From the NCBI GenBank assembly GCA_009746045.1, contig RPFO01000165.1, forward strand, positions 4,404,185 to 4,468,184: a stretch of DNA of 64,000 nt, in the 5' to 3' direction. Below the pieces are notes generated by a model that did not search any database, was not told the DNA's origin, and saw only the letters and a program-made list of their open reading frames with translations. Origin of the DNA: Mesostigma viride (lineage: Eukaryota; Streptophyta; Mesostigmatophyceae; Mesostigmatales; Mesostigmataceae). A program made the position numbers and the translations under genes. Positions 18,218-30,772 of this stretch are shown one piece after another (position 1 is the first letter of the stretch; every line of letters begins with the position of its first letter).

Positions 18218-19140
18218 AGCGGCCGCCACTCCGCACCCTTTTTGAGTTCTTGAGTGACAGCAGTGAGTGACCCGCAGAGTCCGGGAGAATTCCTGCTTTG
18301 TAGCAATTCCCGCGCGATTCCCGCGGTGAGCCCCAATTGATTTTTTTTTGGGGGGGGGGAAACTGGGGGGGGTGGGGGGTCGGCCGGTGGTCAAGACCCC
18401 CCCCCCTACCCGCCCCCCTCCCGGAAAACGGGGGGGCGGGCCGGGGGATGGTATACACTAGCTCCGGGAGTGTCGCGGACAGCCATTTAGCTTTGCCTTG
18501 CAGGCGCGGGAACGTTCAGGGACGCGTGCGCACAAGACAGGCTGAAAGTAGGGAGTACGTAGTCCGTTCGTACGTACGTCTGAACAGAGCTTTCCTTTGC
18601 CGTACCGCGTGTGTCAGCCACTTTATTTTCGGGGAAATGGGTATATTTATTATCCAATTATAGTGTTACGGCGCGTAACAAACTGTGTTATTACGGCCGG
18701 CGTAAATGGAGGCCTTACGTTCTTGGTGTCAGCTATTCCGAAACAGTCCGTGGTTACGACTGTTGTCTTTCCTACGTTTACGTGTGGTTAGGACCCTTTT
18801 GACCGGTTGTTACCTGGTCCAGTGACGTGTCAAATGTTCAGTACCATGTGGGCCGGTGCAGTCGTGCCGCGCTGCGTACTTTAGGGCCTGGACCGTTGGC
18901 GCTCTGTGTGGTCTGGACCAGCGCCCCCCTACGTGGCATGAGAGTGCGCACTGATCTAACCTACCTGTGATCGTACGGGCGAGGGCCATGCATGTTTGTC
19001 CCGAGCACGCACGAGTCTGTCGGCCAATTTAGGTGTTGCAATTTCCTTTGTCGCGTGTGCGTGCCATTATATCCTAGCCTATCACTTGGAAGGCATATCC
19101 ATAGCAATAGAGTACTCTTGTGTGTGATCCACTATATTTA
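18218..19140. other. No gene; homopolymer G and C tracts
   Basis: Contains G and C runs at about 18345-18432 (GGGGGGGGGG, then CCCCCCCCC), able to pair with each other or form G-rich structures. The short ORFs here are not protein-like. Confidence 0.5.
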
Positions 19141-19149
19141 AAATGAGAA

Positions 19150-20115
19150 TGAAAGGTGCGGTCCTTTATGGCACCGCCACCTTCATGACAGGCAATCCGG
19201 CCCAACCAGCCGATTCTTGAGACCATGCTTTATCATTAAAGCAACCAAAAGACATTTCAATTCCAATGAGATACATGACGAATTACAAAGAGTGTCGAGT
19301 TGTAATGTTGTAGTTATAAGAGCAGCTGTGAGGTCCCTTGGTTGACGCCACTGCAGGCCCCTTGTGGCGGCAGTGCGCGTGTGTTCCCGACCTAGTTCCT
19401 ACTGGCATTCTTGCCAACGACGACCAGGGTGCCCGAAGGCCCTGTCCCTTGTCTCGTTCTCAGTCTTACACACATTCTTAACAAAACCAATACATTGTCA
19501 TATCCGTCAGTCCATCCTCATGGCAACTGACTGCATGCAACCACTCACGGGGGCTGCTCCGGGCTGCTCGAACTATTTCACCCCATGAAGACAACAAACC
19601 AGTTGTGAGGGAGAGAAACGGACGAACAACGACCACCATGGTTCGTTGCTCATCCTTCTATACTGCTCAATGCTCAAGCCTGGCGGCTGGCGCCACTAGC
19701 GCCACTTTAGACATCAGCCAATCATAACATTGTCTAATTTCCGACAAGCTAAACTTCAAGCTTTATCTGTCAAGCGAACACAAATATACAAGGGCAAATC
19801 TATCGGCCATGCCAGGCACCGCCTGGGGCTTCCTTGCATTTGTGTCTGGTGTCCCACGTTGAAATCCTGAAATTGCACATCTGCTCAGTGCCTCGCCGGC
19901 TTGCTGTGTACCAGCATTCGGCAAACTGCCCTTGTGACGAATGTTAGTGAAATTCAGGTCCGCCCAAAAGTTCCGTCAGCAAATTCAGCGGACTTGGCGC
20001 GTGAGTACAACTGAGATCTGCGGCGTCAGTACCGGGCCGCAGTATAGCAACCCGCACAAGGCTGCGGACGTCAGAATTACGCTAAAATCTGAATTGCGGA
20101 CGTGATAGATCACGG
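19150..20115. repeat. Diverged dispersed repeat, copy 1
   Basis: Shares ordered blocks with 20570-21605: CATGACAGGCAAT near the start, CCAACGACGACC, GGGGGCTGCTCCGG, GTTGTGAGGGAGAG and GAACAACGACCACCATGG, and a GATCACGGACG end. Indels and substitutions are many, so both copies are old. No ORF. Could be solo LTRs or non-autonomous transposons. Confidence 0.7.
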
Positions 20116-20569
20116 ACGCGACAGCTGTCGCGTTTGCGTGCCATATCATCCTGGACTGGTCATTACCGCTACTTGGAATGCATCCACTATAATCAGCAGT
20201 AATCATGTGTGAGATATGCCACCTCCCCCCCACTATTTAGCTCACAACAACGTGAGAGCAAAAAGTGAAAGAAAGGCATCTCACACAAAAGAAGGAAGCC
20301 CAAAGAGGGCGTCATTCCAGGCAGCAGCAAAAAAAAAAAATCCAGCTGCTCAAAGATGCTTTTCCAGGATCAGCAACAACCTTAACATGCATGCTTTTAA
20401 AGGCTTAGCAATAACCCCTTCAATGGCTTTGTACAGGGAAAAGCCTAACCTCTTCAGATGCTTTTGAAGGCTAAGCAATAACCTCTTCCTTGTGCTTCCG
20501 TGGGTGAAGCAGGAGGAACATCCAGGCTGGCCGGACTGAACCCATCATGGGTTGTTCGCTCGTTAAAAT

Positions 20570-21605
20570 CCAGTGTGATGCAGGTCACGGACATACTTGG
20601 CCGCCGACCTCATGACAGGCAATTCCGTAGCCAGCCAGGTGTAGAATAAAACCATGATGCTTTATATATTTGGAAAGCAACCAAACCATTCACATTTAAT
20701 TTCAAAAGACATCGACAAGAATACAAGTGTTGTCTAGTCGTATAATGTCGTACTTGTGCGTCACTGTCCAAATAAGGCTAAGCGGTTCTTGATAACCTAG
20801 CAGGCCTCGGGTGACGCCACACTGCTCCGCTTGGCTTACGGCTGGCAGTGTCCTTTAGCGCCCCCTATCCTGTCTACCTATCCCGCTTACCCCAGCTATG
20901 GCTCACTGGCCAACGACGACCGGGTTCCTTCCCGAGTCTCGCCCACAATACACACATCATCTTGACGAAACCAAACAGTTATCACTTCCGTCAACCAATC
21001 TCATGACAATTACTCATTGCAACCACTCTCGGGGGCTGCTCCGGATTGTTCCACTATTAAACCCCTTGACGACAACACCAAGTTGTGAGGGAGAGTAACG
21101 AGCGAACAACGACCACCATGGCCGCTGCCGTGCTCCTAAATACCTCCAAAAATCCCGGCATCCATGCGCTGTCGCATTTGCCAGCAAGCCGCCTGACGTG
21201 CAGTTAGACTGCCAGCAAAATGCTTAGCAAGTCTGTTCGACAGCCACGTGCGAGCCAGCACACCGCACACTACGATCTGCGTATCTAACTTTGTCCGATG
21301 GACTGAACATCATTCCGTCTGGACAATACAAAAGATTCGTAACTGCCAAATGTCACCTACCGGAATATTGCGCAAGCCACCAAGGCTTTGCGCCCCAAAG
21401 TCTTGTGCCTGAACCTAAGTCAGGTCACCTAAGACTGTCACTCTAGAAATTCAGGCCTTTCCGGCGCGGCGCTCCACACCGGCCCAAGGAACAAAGCCTG
21501 CGGCCTACTGAATCGGAACCAACCAAACGTCGGTAACGATTCCGATTACGGCAACCGCGTAACTTCTTGAGTGCACGGACGTAAATGATCACGGACGTGA
21601 CACCT
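20570..21605. repeat. Diverged dispersed repeat, copy 2
   Basis: Direct-orientation partner of 19150-20115. The roughly 450 bases between the copies contain no gene. Confidence 0.7.
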
Positions 21606-21619
21606 TGTGTTGACAGTTC

Positions 21620-22275
21620 GACCTTTGATATGGCTTGTTACAGCTAGTCCGGCGAACCATGGATGTATGTTATTGCCAGATGATGTCTAATAAGTAAACG
21701 TGTCAATTTGGCTCAGTATATGGAAACAATTATCGGAAAGCATTAGAGTTGGGAGTTCAACGATCTTTCAAAATGCAGAACAGGGTTTCTTCTTCTACCG
21801 GGTTTGTTAGTCTAGGACAGGTCAGATCCTGCAGGGTCGAGGTCACTGGAGGAGGAGAACCAGGTCGTAACATATAGACCAGAGAGGTGAAATGGGAAAT
21901 GAGTATCGGCAAATCCAAAATGAAGGTAGTCACACACCGGTGTGAAGGTGACCTAGGTGAAGGGCTAACAGCTGATAGGGCGCGTTATGTGACCGCCAGG
22001 GAAAGCCAGTGGACCTGAGTCATATCGCCTTGGGGCATAATGGTGAATACCTGGTTACGGCCCATTAGATCATGGAAAGCTGCAGAGGGAGGGTTTGTCG
22101 TTATTGGGCCCTGGGTCCCACACAGTTGTTCCTGAGCTAGCAGCCAGAATCGTCGCATATCCGCATTCCATAGGAAGATAAAGCGCCGGACTACGCCACC
22201 TCGGGTATGTATACTCCTCGCGTAGTACCTTAAAGACTGCATGACCGTCTCATTGCGGATGCATGGTCCAGCTCG
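21620..22275. other. No recognisable feature
   Basis: Unique-looking sequence before the LINE fragment; no supported ORF. Confidence 0.4.
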
Positions 22276-22279
22276 CGTA

Positions 22280-22495
22280 TAGCATAGTAGTGCGTCTCGT
22301 CGCAAGCGGTTGCACGACCTCACCTGGATGCTGGACGACGACCTGACCCCTGCTCAGCAGCAGCAGCGACGCGACCTGTGGCCGGAGTACCTCCGCCACA
22401 AGCAGGACCCCCAGAAGCCCAAGGTGTACTGGAGGGGCGGGGACCTGATGATCAACCACAAGATGTGCATGGACGCCCCCAGCGGGCTAGACTAG
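22280..22495 (+). pseudogene. Fragment resembling a LINE ORF1 C-terminus
   Basis: The plus-strand frame ends SRRKRLHDLTWMLDDDLTPA, then QQQQRRDLWPEYLRHK and VYWRGGDLMI, stopping at TAG (22493-22495). The pattern LTPxQ...RxxLWP...VxWRGxxL(I/V) resembles the C-terminal part of L1-type ORF1 proteins of algae. No upstream ORF, so a 5'-truncated insertion or relic. The family call is from memory of the pattern only. Confidence 0.45.
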
Positions 22496-22927
22496 CTAAT
22501 AGCCCTAGCTTGTATCCATTGGTAGTTACTGCCGCCATGGCAGCCATGCTTAGAACGTTTGCCTAGCCGTGCCAACATACCTAGTCACGTACGTGCACCG
22601 CTAACGCACGGTACGCAACCAGCCATGTAGCCTTAGCTTAGTCCTTGTTGTACAGCCATGCTACGTCTTGGCTATGATCAGTTTACTCGCCCACGCTCCA
22701 TGTTATGTCATGCTCACATGGGTCTTATTGCACCCACAGATTGCCGGATCGTTAGCGTATCCGTTTAGCTAACGTGCCCGAATGCAGCTGTGGCATGCCT
22801 TTGGCATGAAGGAGACTGGGGGTCTCTGCCCTTTCTCCTGTTGTGCACACACAGGGATTAAAAGCACTTCGGTGCTCGATCCGTGACTCCCCAACGGGAG
22901 CACGAGTTTAATAAATAAATAAATTAA
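22496..22927 (+). mobile_element. LINE-type 3' end with A/T-rich tail
   Basis: Non-coding tail ending in a small hairpin (GTGCTC...GGGAGCAC around CGTGACTCCCCAACGGGAGC) followed by (TAAA)n. The same hairpin plus AT tail occurs at about 50170-50215, which suggests a shared 3' end recognised by one reverse transcriptase. Confidence 0.6.
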
Positions 22928-22984
22928 TTAAGGGGACGGTCCCGGCGCGAATATTTTGGCGCCGAAAAATTCGCGGTACCCGTC

Positions 22985-23600
22985 CGTACCGTGAAAAAGT
23001 GGTGCACGGGGCGCGCACCCCTACCGGAGCTGGCCATGGCGACGTGCTTTCAGGCAGAGTAGAAAAAGATAGCTCGCGGAATGCAGAGAAACTGAGCGAA
23101 TCTTAAAGACGATGAGTAAATGATACTACTTCGTAGCGGAATTCGCGTTTTTTGCAGTGTCGATGATTTTATTGATGACCATCGCCACGGGGGTCCAATA
23201 TGATGTTTTCGTCGAGAGGAATAAATTAGAATGCACGCTGGCGGCGGTGATTGTCAGGTTTTATGGGCTTTACCTAGCGTCAAGGATGCATTTAAATCGT
23301 TATTGGTAAAGCTTTAAAAAATTTGCTGGGTTTCGTCAAGATTTCCGTCATGATCGGTAAGACACTCTCCAGGCTCGCGGGATGCGCGTCTTGTTATTCC
23401 ATGGAAGGTTGTTCTTTCTTGCGCCGCTGGGCGAAGGACAATTCCGGTAATGGTACGATCGTGTGATCAATGTGACCCTATGAATGTTTCGCTTCCTGTA
23501 TGGGTTATCAACGCAAGTTTTCGGCTTCTTTCCGTGCAGTTAGCGCCAGGTATATTGCCATTCCGTGCTGCGCATGCGCATCGCCAGATTCCTGGCACCT
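22985..23600. repeat. Diverged dispersed repeat, partner near 52.4 kb
   Basis: Ordered similarity with 52345-52965: GTGCACGG, TGGCCATGGCGAC, TTAAAGACGATGAGT, CATCG.CA.GGGGGT and the GTAAG end. Direct orientation, about 29 kb apart. No ORF. Confidence 0.55.
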
Positions 23601-24611
23601 TTCAGTGGTTTTTATGTACGTTGCATGGCTGGGATGTGTCAAAGCGTGACCGTGGCATATCGTCAAGTTGTCAGGGATTTGCTGAGTGGTTTCTTGGAAG
23701 GAGATTGCTAACAGCACTCAGTTTTGTGTGAATATTGACGCGGCCTTTCTTAGCAGAGGCTTCATTGTGGTTAGAGGCTCACAAGCTTGAGTTTGTTTCT
23801 TGGCAAACAATTGCGCTGGAAAGAAAGGTGGCAGTGGTTTTCCTGAGGGGCATACTGCATGGGTGGAACTGCACGTAGGTAGGGGTTATCGTTGTCTTGT
23901 TGGCCTTTCTCCCACTAAAATGGGAGAGCCCTAATTCATATGCTAGCAAGGCAAGGTAACCATGGTAAGAAGCCTTGGCAAGCAGCATGTATGATAATTC
24001 TGCTTTCTCTGTGGACTGTCTGTTGTTACCCTTGTTGGGCAATTAGTGGATATGGCTTTCTAGGGTGTGTTTGAGCTTGGTTTTGGGATGATGCCCACAC
24101 CATAAACCTGGAATATGCTTTAGAAGTGTTGGCTAGGCATGTAGAGCTACCTGCCTCATTGTTGTGCACACACGCAACAGGTTGCCCGTGTCGAGGTAAG
24201 GCAAGGGCACATGACGTGCCCAGCCACCTCCTTGTACATTGTGGTCGAATTGGGCATGGTCAGGATACTTTTGGATGGCATAGGAAGTGTTAGTGTGCCT
24301 TAATACTCACTAATGCCTTCCTTAGCGTCTGCACAGGTGGCCAACTGCCAAAATTAATAACTGCTACAGCTGAGCTCAGAATGCCACCAAACTTTGACAG
24401 TGCCTTCTATGGTCATGACAGAATTTGACTTGTGCTTTTCAGGCCTAATTGATGTGTTATGAGTGTGTATGGGGACGCCCCGCCTAAAAAAGCGTATTTT
24501 TGGCCCAAAAATTAATAACTCAAAGGGATGTGCTGATTTTGTTGATCCAATTAGGTAGAAACAATGTCCCATGACATTTTTATATGGGGTGTGCTTTTTT
24601 CATGCAACTGG
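23601..24611. other. No recognisable feature
   Basis: Flank of the LTR element; short ORFs only, none protein-like. Confidence 0.4.
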
Positions 24612-24616
24612 TTCTC

Positions 24617-25395
24617 TGTAACAAGCAAAAATGACTTTGTTGTTACATCCTTTGTTTTGTGAATGTTTGGCTTTTATTTGAGGACTTTTGGATCAGTATT
24701 GAGAAAGTTATGAGGTTTCTAAGACGACGGTACTTGGAGCTGGTACTTTGTCAACCAACTGATAGGAACCCTCATTGGTCGTGGCCTGATCCACGTAGGG
24801 TTGTAGTTTGTTGGCTGATACTACTGATAGGAGCCCTCATTGGTCGTGGCCTGATCCACGTGGGGTTGTAGTTTGTTAGTTGGTACTATTGAGTCTTAAA
24901 TGCTCCTTTGGGACTTCAGTGCTTACGACAGATTTAGGATCTCATGGAAAGATTCTGCCAGGCTGTGTGTGGTGTTGTTCTGTTCTGTGTGACTAGGATG
25001 GATACGAAGATCTTGTATAGAATCCCATGGTTCTGATTGGTTCTCTTCAGGCTAAGGTTGGAGCAAGTTCGACAAGCACGTCGATATCAAGGACGTGGGG
25101 TCGCCATTGTTGCTACGTTGGTTTTGATTCACCATGGTATAATAAAGCTTGTCTTTGTTGTCCATCCATAAGAGCCCCTTGGCTATAGACGTCCTTCAGT
25201 TCCACAGAGGTCGTCTATACACGAGCTTGTCTTTGTGTCTACAAGGGGTTGTGATTCCCTAAATCACGTGCTGTGGAATTTCCATCTCAACGTTGCTCGG
25301 ATACTTGAAGTTCTGCGACTCAGGAAAGCAACCCAGGTAAAAGATCTTTCATATTGGACTGTGGATGATGTTGATGATCATTTTTAGTCGTTACA
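24617..25395 (+). repeat. 5' LTR of the 24.6-32.7 kb element
   Basis: 779 bp, TG...CA ends. It contains a tandem duplication of about 62 bp (units share CCCTCATTGGTCGTGGCC, near 24771 and 24836) present in both LTRs. Confidence 0.93.
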
Positions 25396-25410
25396 TTGGT
25401 ATCGGAGGTC
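25396..25410 (+). promoter_or_regulatory. Primer-binding site, initiator-tRNA-Met-like
   Basis: TTGGTATCGGAGGTC directly follows the LTR; TGGTATCxGAG is the usual complement of the 3' end of plant-type initiator tRNA-Met. Confidence 0.65.
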
Positions 25411-25622
25411 TCTACTTTGGTGTTTCTCTTGAAGTCGCAACCTTCCGGGTAGTACAACGTTGATCAGATGTCTGTCATCCGAGAAGATTCATAGAGTTGC
25501 GGAAAACTTACGGTGTTACAGACTGAGACACATCCTGATGTGACTGTCTTGCTCTGTAACACTAGAAGTCAGCCGTAACCGTTGTCTCTACTAGGCAGAC
25601 GATCGCGACTCCATGTGGAAGT

Positions 25623-25883
25623 ATGAGTAGTTCGAAGACACAATCACCTTTACCCCCTACTAATCAAGGTTTGGGAGATCCGTCATCATCTCTGGAACCC
25701 ATTGCTAGGGAAGGTGCTGAGACAACTACTCATACTCCACGGCGTCAACTTAATTTCAATCGTACTTCTATGACTGAAGTGAGGCGGGTTACACAATCAC
25801 CTTCATCCCTACGGAACCAGGTGTGGGCGACTTCTTCTCCTTCACCTCTCCCTAGAAAAGGGTGTTGCATAAGCCATTATTAA
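25623..25883 (+). CDS. Short Ser/Pro/Thr-rich ORF at gag position
   Basis: 86 codons from ATG 228 bases after the LTR: starts MSSSKTQSPLPPT, contains RRQLNFNRTSM. Low complexity, no domain. Its position suggests a truncated gag start; it may not be translated. Confidence 0.3.
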   Translation: MSSSKTQSPLPPTNQGLGDPSSSLEPIAREGAETTTHTPRRQLNFNRTSMTEVRRVTQSPSSLRNQVWATSSPSPLPRKGCCISHY

Positions 25884-28800
25884 CGCACCACTAAGTCACC
25901 GTCCCTTTCTTTAAATTCGTGCAATATTTCATTGACAAGCGTCCTTACTTACGGGCTTTCGGCTGGCTGGCCGCATCGTGCTGAAGTCCGACCACCGCCC
26001 TGTCTGTCGTGGCTGCTGACGCCGCAGTCTCTGCCTAGCTCCAAACATCTTTATATATCGGCATTACGCAAGTGTTGCTACGTTTCGAGCAGGGCATGCG
26101 GAGTGTTGGGCCAGTAGCTCAGCAGGTCCGGCTCCAGAATCCTGCTAGGAGCTGTCTTTTTTCCCTGCAGGCTCTGTTTTCGGCCAGGCTGACATGGCGC
26201 TACGGGTTATGGCTGAGCCGACGCAATGTTGCTGCCGACGGCACCTATCACCCGGTTTCCGGGTTGCGGCTGCACGCACGACCACCACCGCGACCGCCTG
26301 ACGACGTCGCCGTCTAAGGTTGTTTTTTTTTCCCGGTGCTGCTTTTCTTTGACGACATTTTTACGGTGTGGCTCAGGTTACACCTCGTGTCTTTTGAGGG
26401 TGGCTCCGGATGAGCGGACAGTAGGGATTCATGGCTGCCTTTTTTACGCAAGGTTCCTTTTGCACTCACTTGACAATCTTTCAGGATCCTTTTCTTCGGT
26501 GCATGGGCAGCCTACCCTTGCTGTTTAAGGACTGTGGCACGTCCTTAATTCACGCGTCGCCAAACATTTGTTTCAGTTGTGGGGGAAACTCTTCCTTTTC
26601 TTGTTGAGCATCATGACAGTGGAGGCGTTCTAGGTTGAGCTTTGGTTCCTCCCACGTGTATGGTGGTTTGGTTTTGGTGGGGAGGAGAACAACGGCATTT
26701 GTGTTGTTCCCACTAGCATCATGGTACTATGGGTAGGGCGAGCTCCCTAGGAGTTGTCCAGATTGGTGGCAGCTACGTCTGGTTACCCTGAGCAATTTTT
26801 TGCGGGGGAGTGGACATCCTGGATGTCTGCAATGTAATTTCCAGACGGCATCACACATGCCAGGGCAGAACAACAGCATTTACGGGGTTTCCACTATCAT
26901 ACTGGACAGCTGTGTCTAGTTACCCTGAGAAAATTTCTGCGGGGGAGTGGATATCCCAGGTCTGCCAAAAGGGTGCCAGATGCTATCATGGAGGCGTATG
27001 GCATGGTAGATGCCACCACATCAGGGGACATCGGGATACCTGCAGTGGGTTGTCCCCTAGAGGGTATCACACGTGCACCCATGAGTTGCCAGGTGTCTCT
27101 TGCATGGGTTGCCCACTTGCTAGACGGTGTCCTTTGACACATGTTCCCAGAGGGGGTGGACCACTTGCTTGACAATGTCCCTTTACAAGTGGGGTGTGGG
27201 TCACTTGCCAGTTGGGGCCCTTACCTGCGCCAGACCATTGTGACCACGCATTTACTTCTCCCAGGACAGGATGGTTACCACTGCTTGTTGGCAGATGGTC
27301 CCTGTTGGGCCTAGGAGGTGCACTAGGACAGCAAGTATGGACACCAGGGCTGCTGTCATAGTTCTTATCTGTGAATATATCTGATATAGTTCTCAGATCA
27401 GAATTTTTGACACTGGTCAAGGCGTTTTTAGGCCCATTTTTTCGATTTTTGGGCAATTCTGCTGGCTGTTGGACCACCTCAGGCCCTTGTGCTCCTCCGG
27501 CTTAGGAGTTCTGGCTACCTGGCACTTGGTAGTAGCCCTGTTCGAGTCTGCTATCTTAATAGGTTGGCAGTCTGTGGCTTGCCTACTAGGCAGTTTTTCT
27601 GAGTGCCATAGTGAAGAGTGCTGGCTCCTTCCTGCAGCCTGATTGACGTTTAGTCCGGGCAGTTGACAGCATGTGGTCCTTCTTCCAAGCAGCTTCTGGA
27701 GCCAGGCTCATTGGTGTCCGTCCCAGGCCTCCATAAAGCAGCTTAGTCACTTCCCCATAGCGTGATCGGCGCAAGCAGCTAGTCTTGGTTGTCCAGTCAG
27801 GCAACAGCTGTGTTGGATACCCACATGTGGGGGTGGTCCAACGCTGATTGGGCGTGGTGGCAGTAGCCTCTTGGGGGCTTGAGGCCAGTGGGGGATTGGA
27901 AACATGTCTATGGCGGGCATGGTGCATGGAGGCTACGTTGGAGAGTACCCTGGTAGTGGACTAGTGCTGTTGGTGGCAACTGCAAGCACTCATGGTGACG
28001 AGTGCCAGCACTCCTGGTGGCGACTACCAGCACTCATGGTGGGGCCTGAGAGCACTCGTGGTGGCGACTGCAAGCACTGCATGGTGGCCGCTGGCGACTC
28101 TGGTGACTTGGGGACGCCCAAGTGACGAGTATCTGTAATGCTGGTGCCTGCTCCTGACGCAGTGCTGGGTCCTGCCTGCTGGTGGACATCAAGCCAGCCT
28201 TGTGCAGATGAGTAACCTCCTACCCTTGCTTTGCCCTGCTATGGACTTATTCTTGCTTGCATGGTGCCAGGATGGCTTGTTGTCTTGATAGTACACCATC
28301 CGCCCTTGAGCTGATTGCTTGCACAGCATGATGGTTGTATGAATGGGACTGCTTGCACGGGGGGTCTGGCATCATGTTTGCGTGGGTAGGATGTCCTTGT
28401 TGGTTGGATGATGGGCGGGATCAACGGAGCTACAACTGTGGGGCAGGCTGGAATCTTTGGCATGACAGTGATGACAATGATGCCCACTCCGTTGACTCTT
28501 AATTGAGGAGTTGGACTACTTGGTGCTGGGCGGGGGCTCACATGAGCTTAGAGGTGTGGGTTAGTTGGGGGACCCATTCAGCCCTCTACCACCCTTACAA
28601 CCTGCCTCATGTGCATCAGTATCCGTGGTACACTGACATTAATACCATTTGGCAGTCTACGTGGTCCACGGACATGGATACTACTTTCCATGCTTTGACT
28701 AGGGGGACATGGTTCAGTCTACTTGCTAGGGCCCTGCCAAGCTGAGGGTGTATCTGTTTGATGACTGATGGCCTCATCCAGCATACCCTTACGCTGCCCT

Positions 28801-29900
28801 ACTTGTGCAACCTTGTCTTGGGCTCCTTCGATCCTAATGCCCACATTACCTTGCATGGTAGTGCCACCTGGATGGATGCGGGGAGTGATTTTTGTTGCTG
28901 GGGCCCTGCCAAGCTTGGGCACATCAGTTGGCTGATTGGTGATTGCTTTCAGTCTGCTCTCAAGCTGCCTTGTATGCAACTCTGTCTTGGATGCTGTAGT
29001 TCCCACCCCATCTTTAGTCATGAGGTGCATAGGACGTCTTAATAGAGCGACCCTGCAGGCCACCAGTGGTTTAGTGGGCTGAGAGACTTGCCTCCCCCAC
29101 CCTTCTCTGGTTGGCTGGGCCTCTGTCTTCATGCGTATCCCATGGCGTTTGTTCCTGCTAGGTCATGCTGTCAATCTTGGGAAGCTGATACCAGGATTAT
29201 TACAGCTTATTCTACGCAGAGGGGTGGAATTATTAGGCATGCTGGTAGTCTCCAGTTTACCAGTTATGCTGAGGGGGATTTGTGTGGGGAGCAGGGCGTG
29301 CAGGGGATTGGGCTGCACCTAGCCCTTGCATGGGGGTAGCGTGTGCTACGATTTACAAGTTGGGGCATACCGTTCATAATGCTGGTGAGGCATTACTGAT
29401 CTTCTGCTATCCCTCTCAAGGCTGTGGATAGTTTTCCCAGGCATCTTATGGAGAAATAGTGTGCCTTGTGATTATCATAGGCCACTGGCTATGGGTTTGA
29501 GTGTACTAGCTACTAAGGAGATGTGGCTTTACCTCACTCTCACTCCTTTGGTGCGACTGGAGGGGGGGAATTTTGTTCTGGTGGGGAGGAGATCTGTGAG
29601 GATCATAGCGTGGATTCACCCTGGGATTTCAGTTCATCCTGTCGGGCTCACCTCATAGATCCCTGACTATGTGGTATCCTGGTTTCGCTGGCCATCGGTG
29701 GGCTATTTTGGCTGTGCTTTGTGGCACCTCCCCAACCTGCTGGCGGGTACCCACTGGTGACAACCCTGTCCACGGCCTCTCTTCATCATGGGTGTACTTC
29801 TGAGATACCCTTGATCTTCCTGAGGCGACCCTGTTGGCGACGTCTTCCTGCTGGATTGCTCCTGCCTCTTGGTGACTGCACTTCCACCTGGGGCGCTGTT

Positions 29901-30000
29901 GACGTTTCCTCGTTCCAGTTTGCGTGGACTGACGGGTGTCAGCAGGCCTTGGACTTGCTGCAGCAGAAGCTCACGCCAGCCCCTGTGTTAGGATTGAGCA
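29901..30000 (+). pseudogene. Remnant of Ty3/gypsy RT-RNase H junction
   Basis: The frame reads FQFAWTDGCQQALDLLQQKL then TPAPVL, which fits the conserved F.W...CQ.AF..LK..LT.APVL of gypsy polymerases. Flanking frames are broken. It assigns the element's origin to Ty3/gypsy. Confidence 0.65.
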
Positions 30001-30772
30001 TTCTTGGAATCCACCCAGCCTGCTATGACCTGTTGGTGATCTGAGGGAGGTCCCCAGTTGGGATGGATTGGGGATTTATTATGGCTCGGTTACCTGCCAC
30101 TCTGTTGTGGTGATACAGCATCTGTCCCTGACTACCTCTTCCCTTGAGAAGGGCTGGAATCTTTGGGTGTGCTGTGGTGACTAGCTTTGATGAGCCTTGG
30201 ACCCTGGCAGCCCAGTTAGTTTTGTGGGGTTCGCTGTATAGAGGGTTAGCCTTGCTACATGACACTCTGCTTCCTGCCCTGATCAAGCAGTGAGAGTTGT
30301 CAGTATTTCGTGGCATGGATCCCTGTGGATGACCCGTTATCCCTGGGAATGTCAGGCTTGTCTTTCACCCGTGGACTCTAGCTGAGGGAGGGTGGTGTCC
30401 CAGAACATGGAGTGGCCTCGCCTTGTTTGGCTTAGGTGCCTTGATCCTGTTTACTCCTTCTTGGATTCATGTGGACTCATTGAATCCGACGGGGATCTGA
30501 GTTGAGTGGGATGGACTCTGGTGGGAGTTTGGTTGGACTAAGCTGAGATGACATCCAGATTTTGGTGACCAGTTTCTGAGGATGGTTGAGGGGATCTGAG
30601 CTTGGATGGCACATGGAGAGTGACTTCTGTGTTGTACCCTCGACATATGGAGTGGTTCACCTAGGGCTTGATTCCTGGTATGATTAAGACACGTGGGTCA
30701 TGTTCTGCATGCACGTCTTCGTGTACCAGACCAATAGTATATACCTGGAGGTTTCTACCTTGGTGCTGCTGA

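Larger units (their letters stand above)
25411..30772 (+). other. Mostly non-coding interior of the LTR element
   Basis: An 86-codon Ser/Thr/Pro-rich ORF (25623-25883) may be a gag start. Further on there are degenerate internal duplications (about 26771 and 26910 share TTACCCTGAG and GCGGGGGAGTGGA) and a G-rich degenerate minisatellite at about 27965-28090 (GCACTCATGGTGG-type units). A decayed gypsy piece lies at 29901-30000. Confidence 0.6.
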
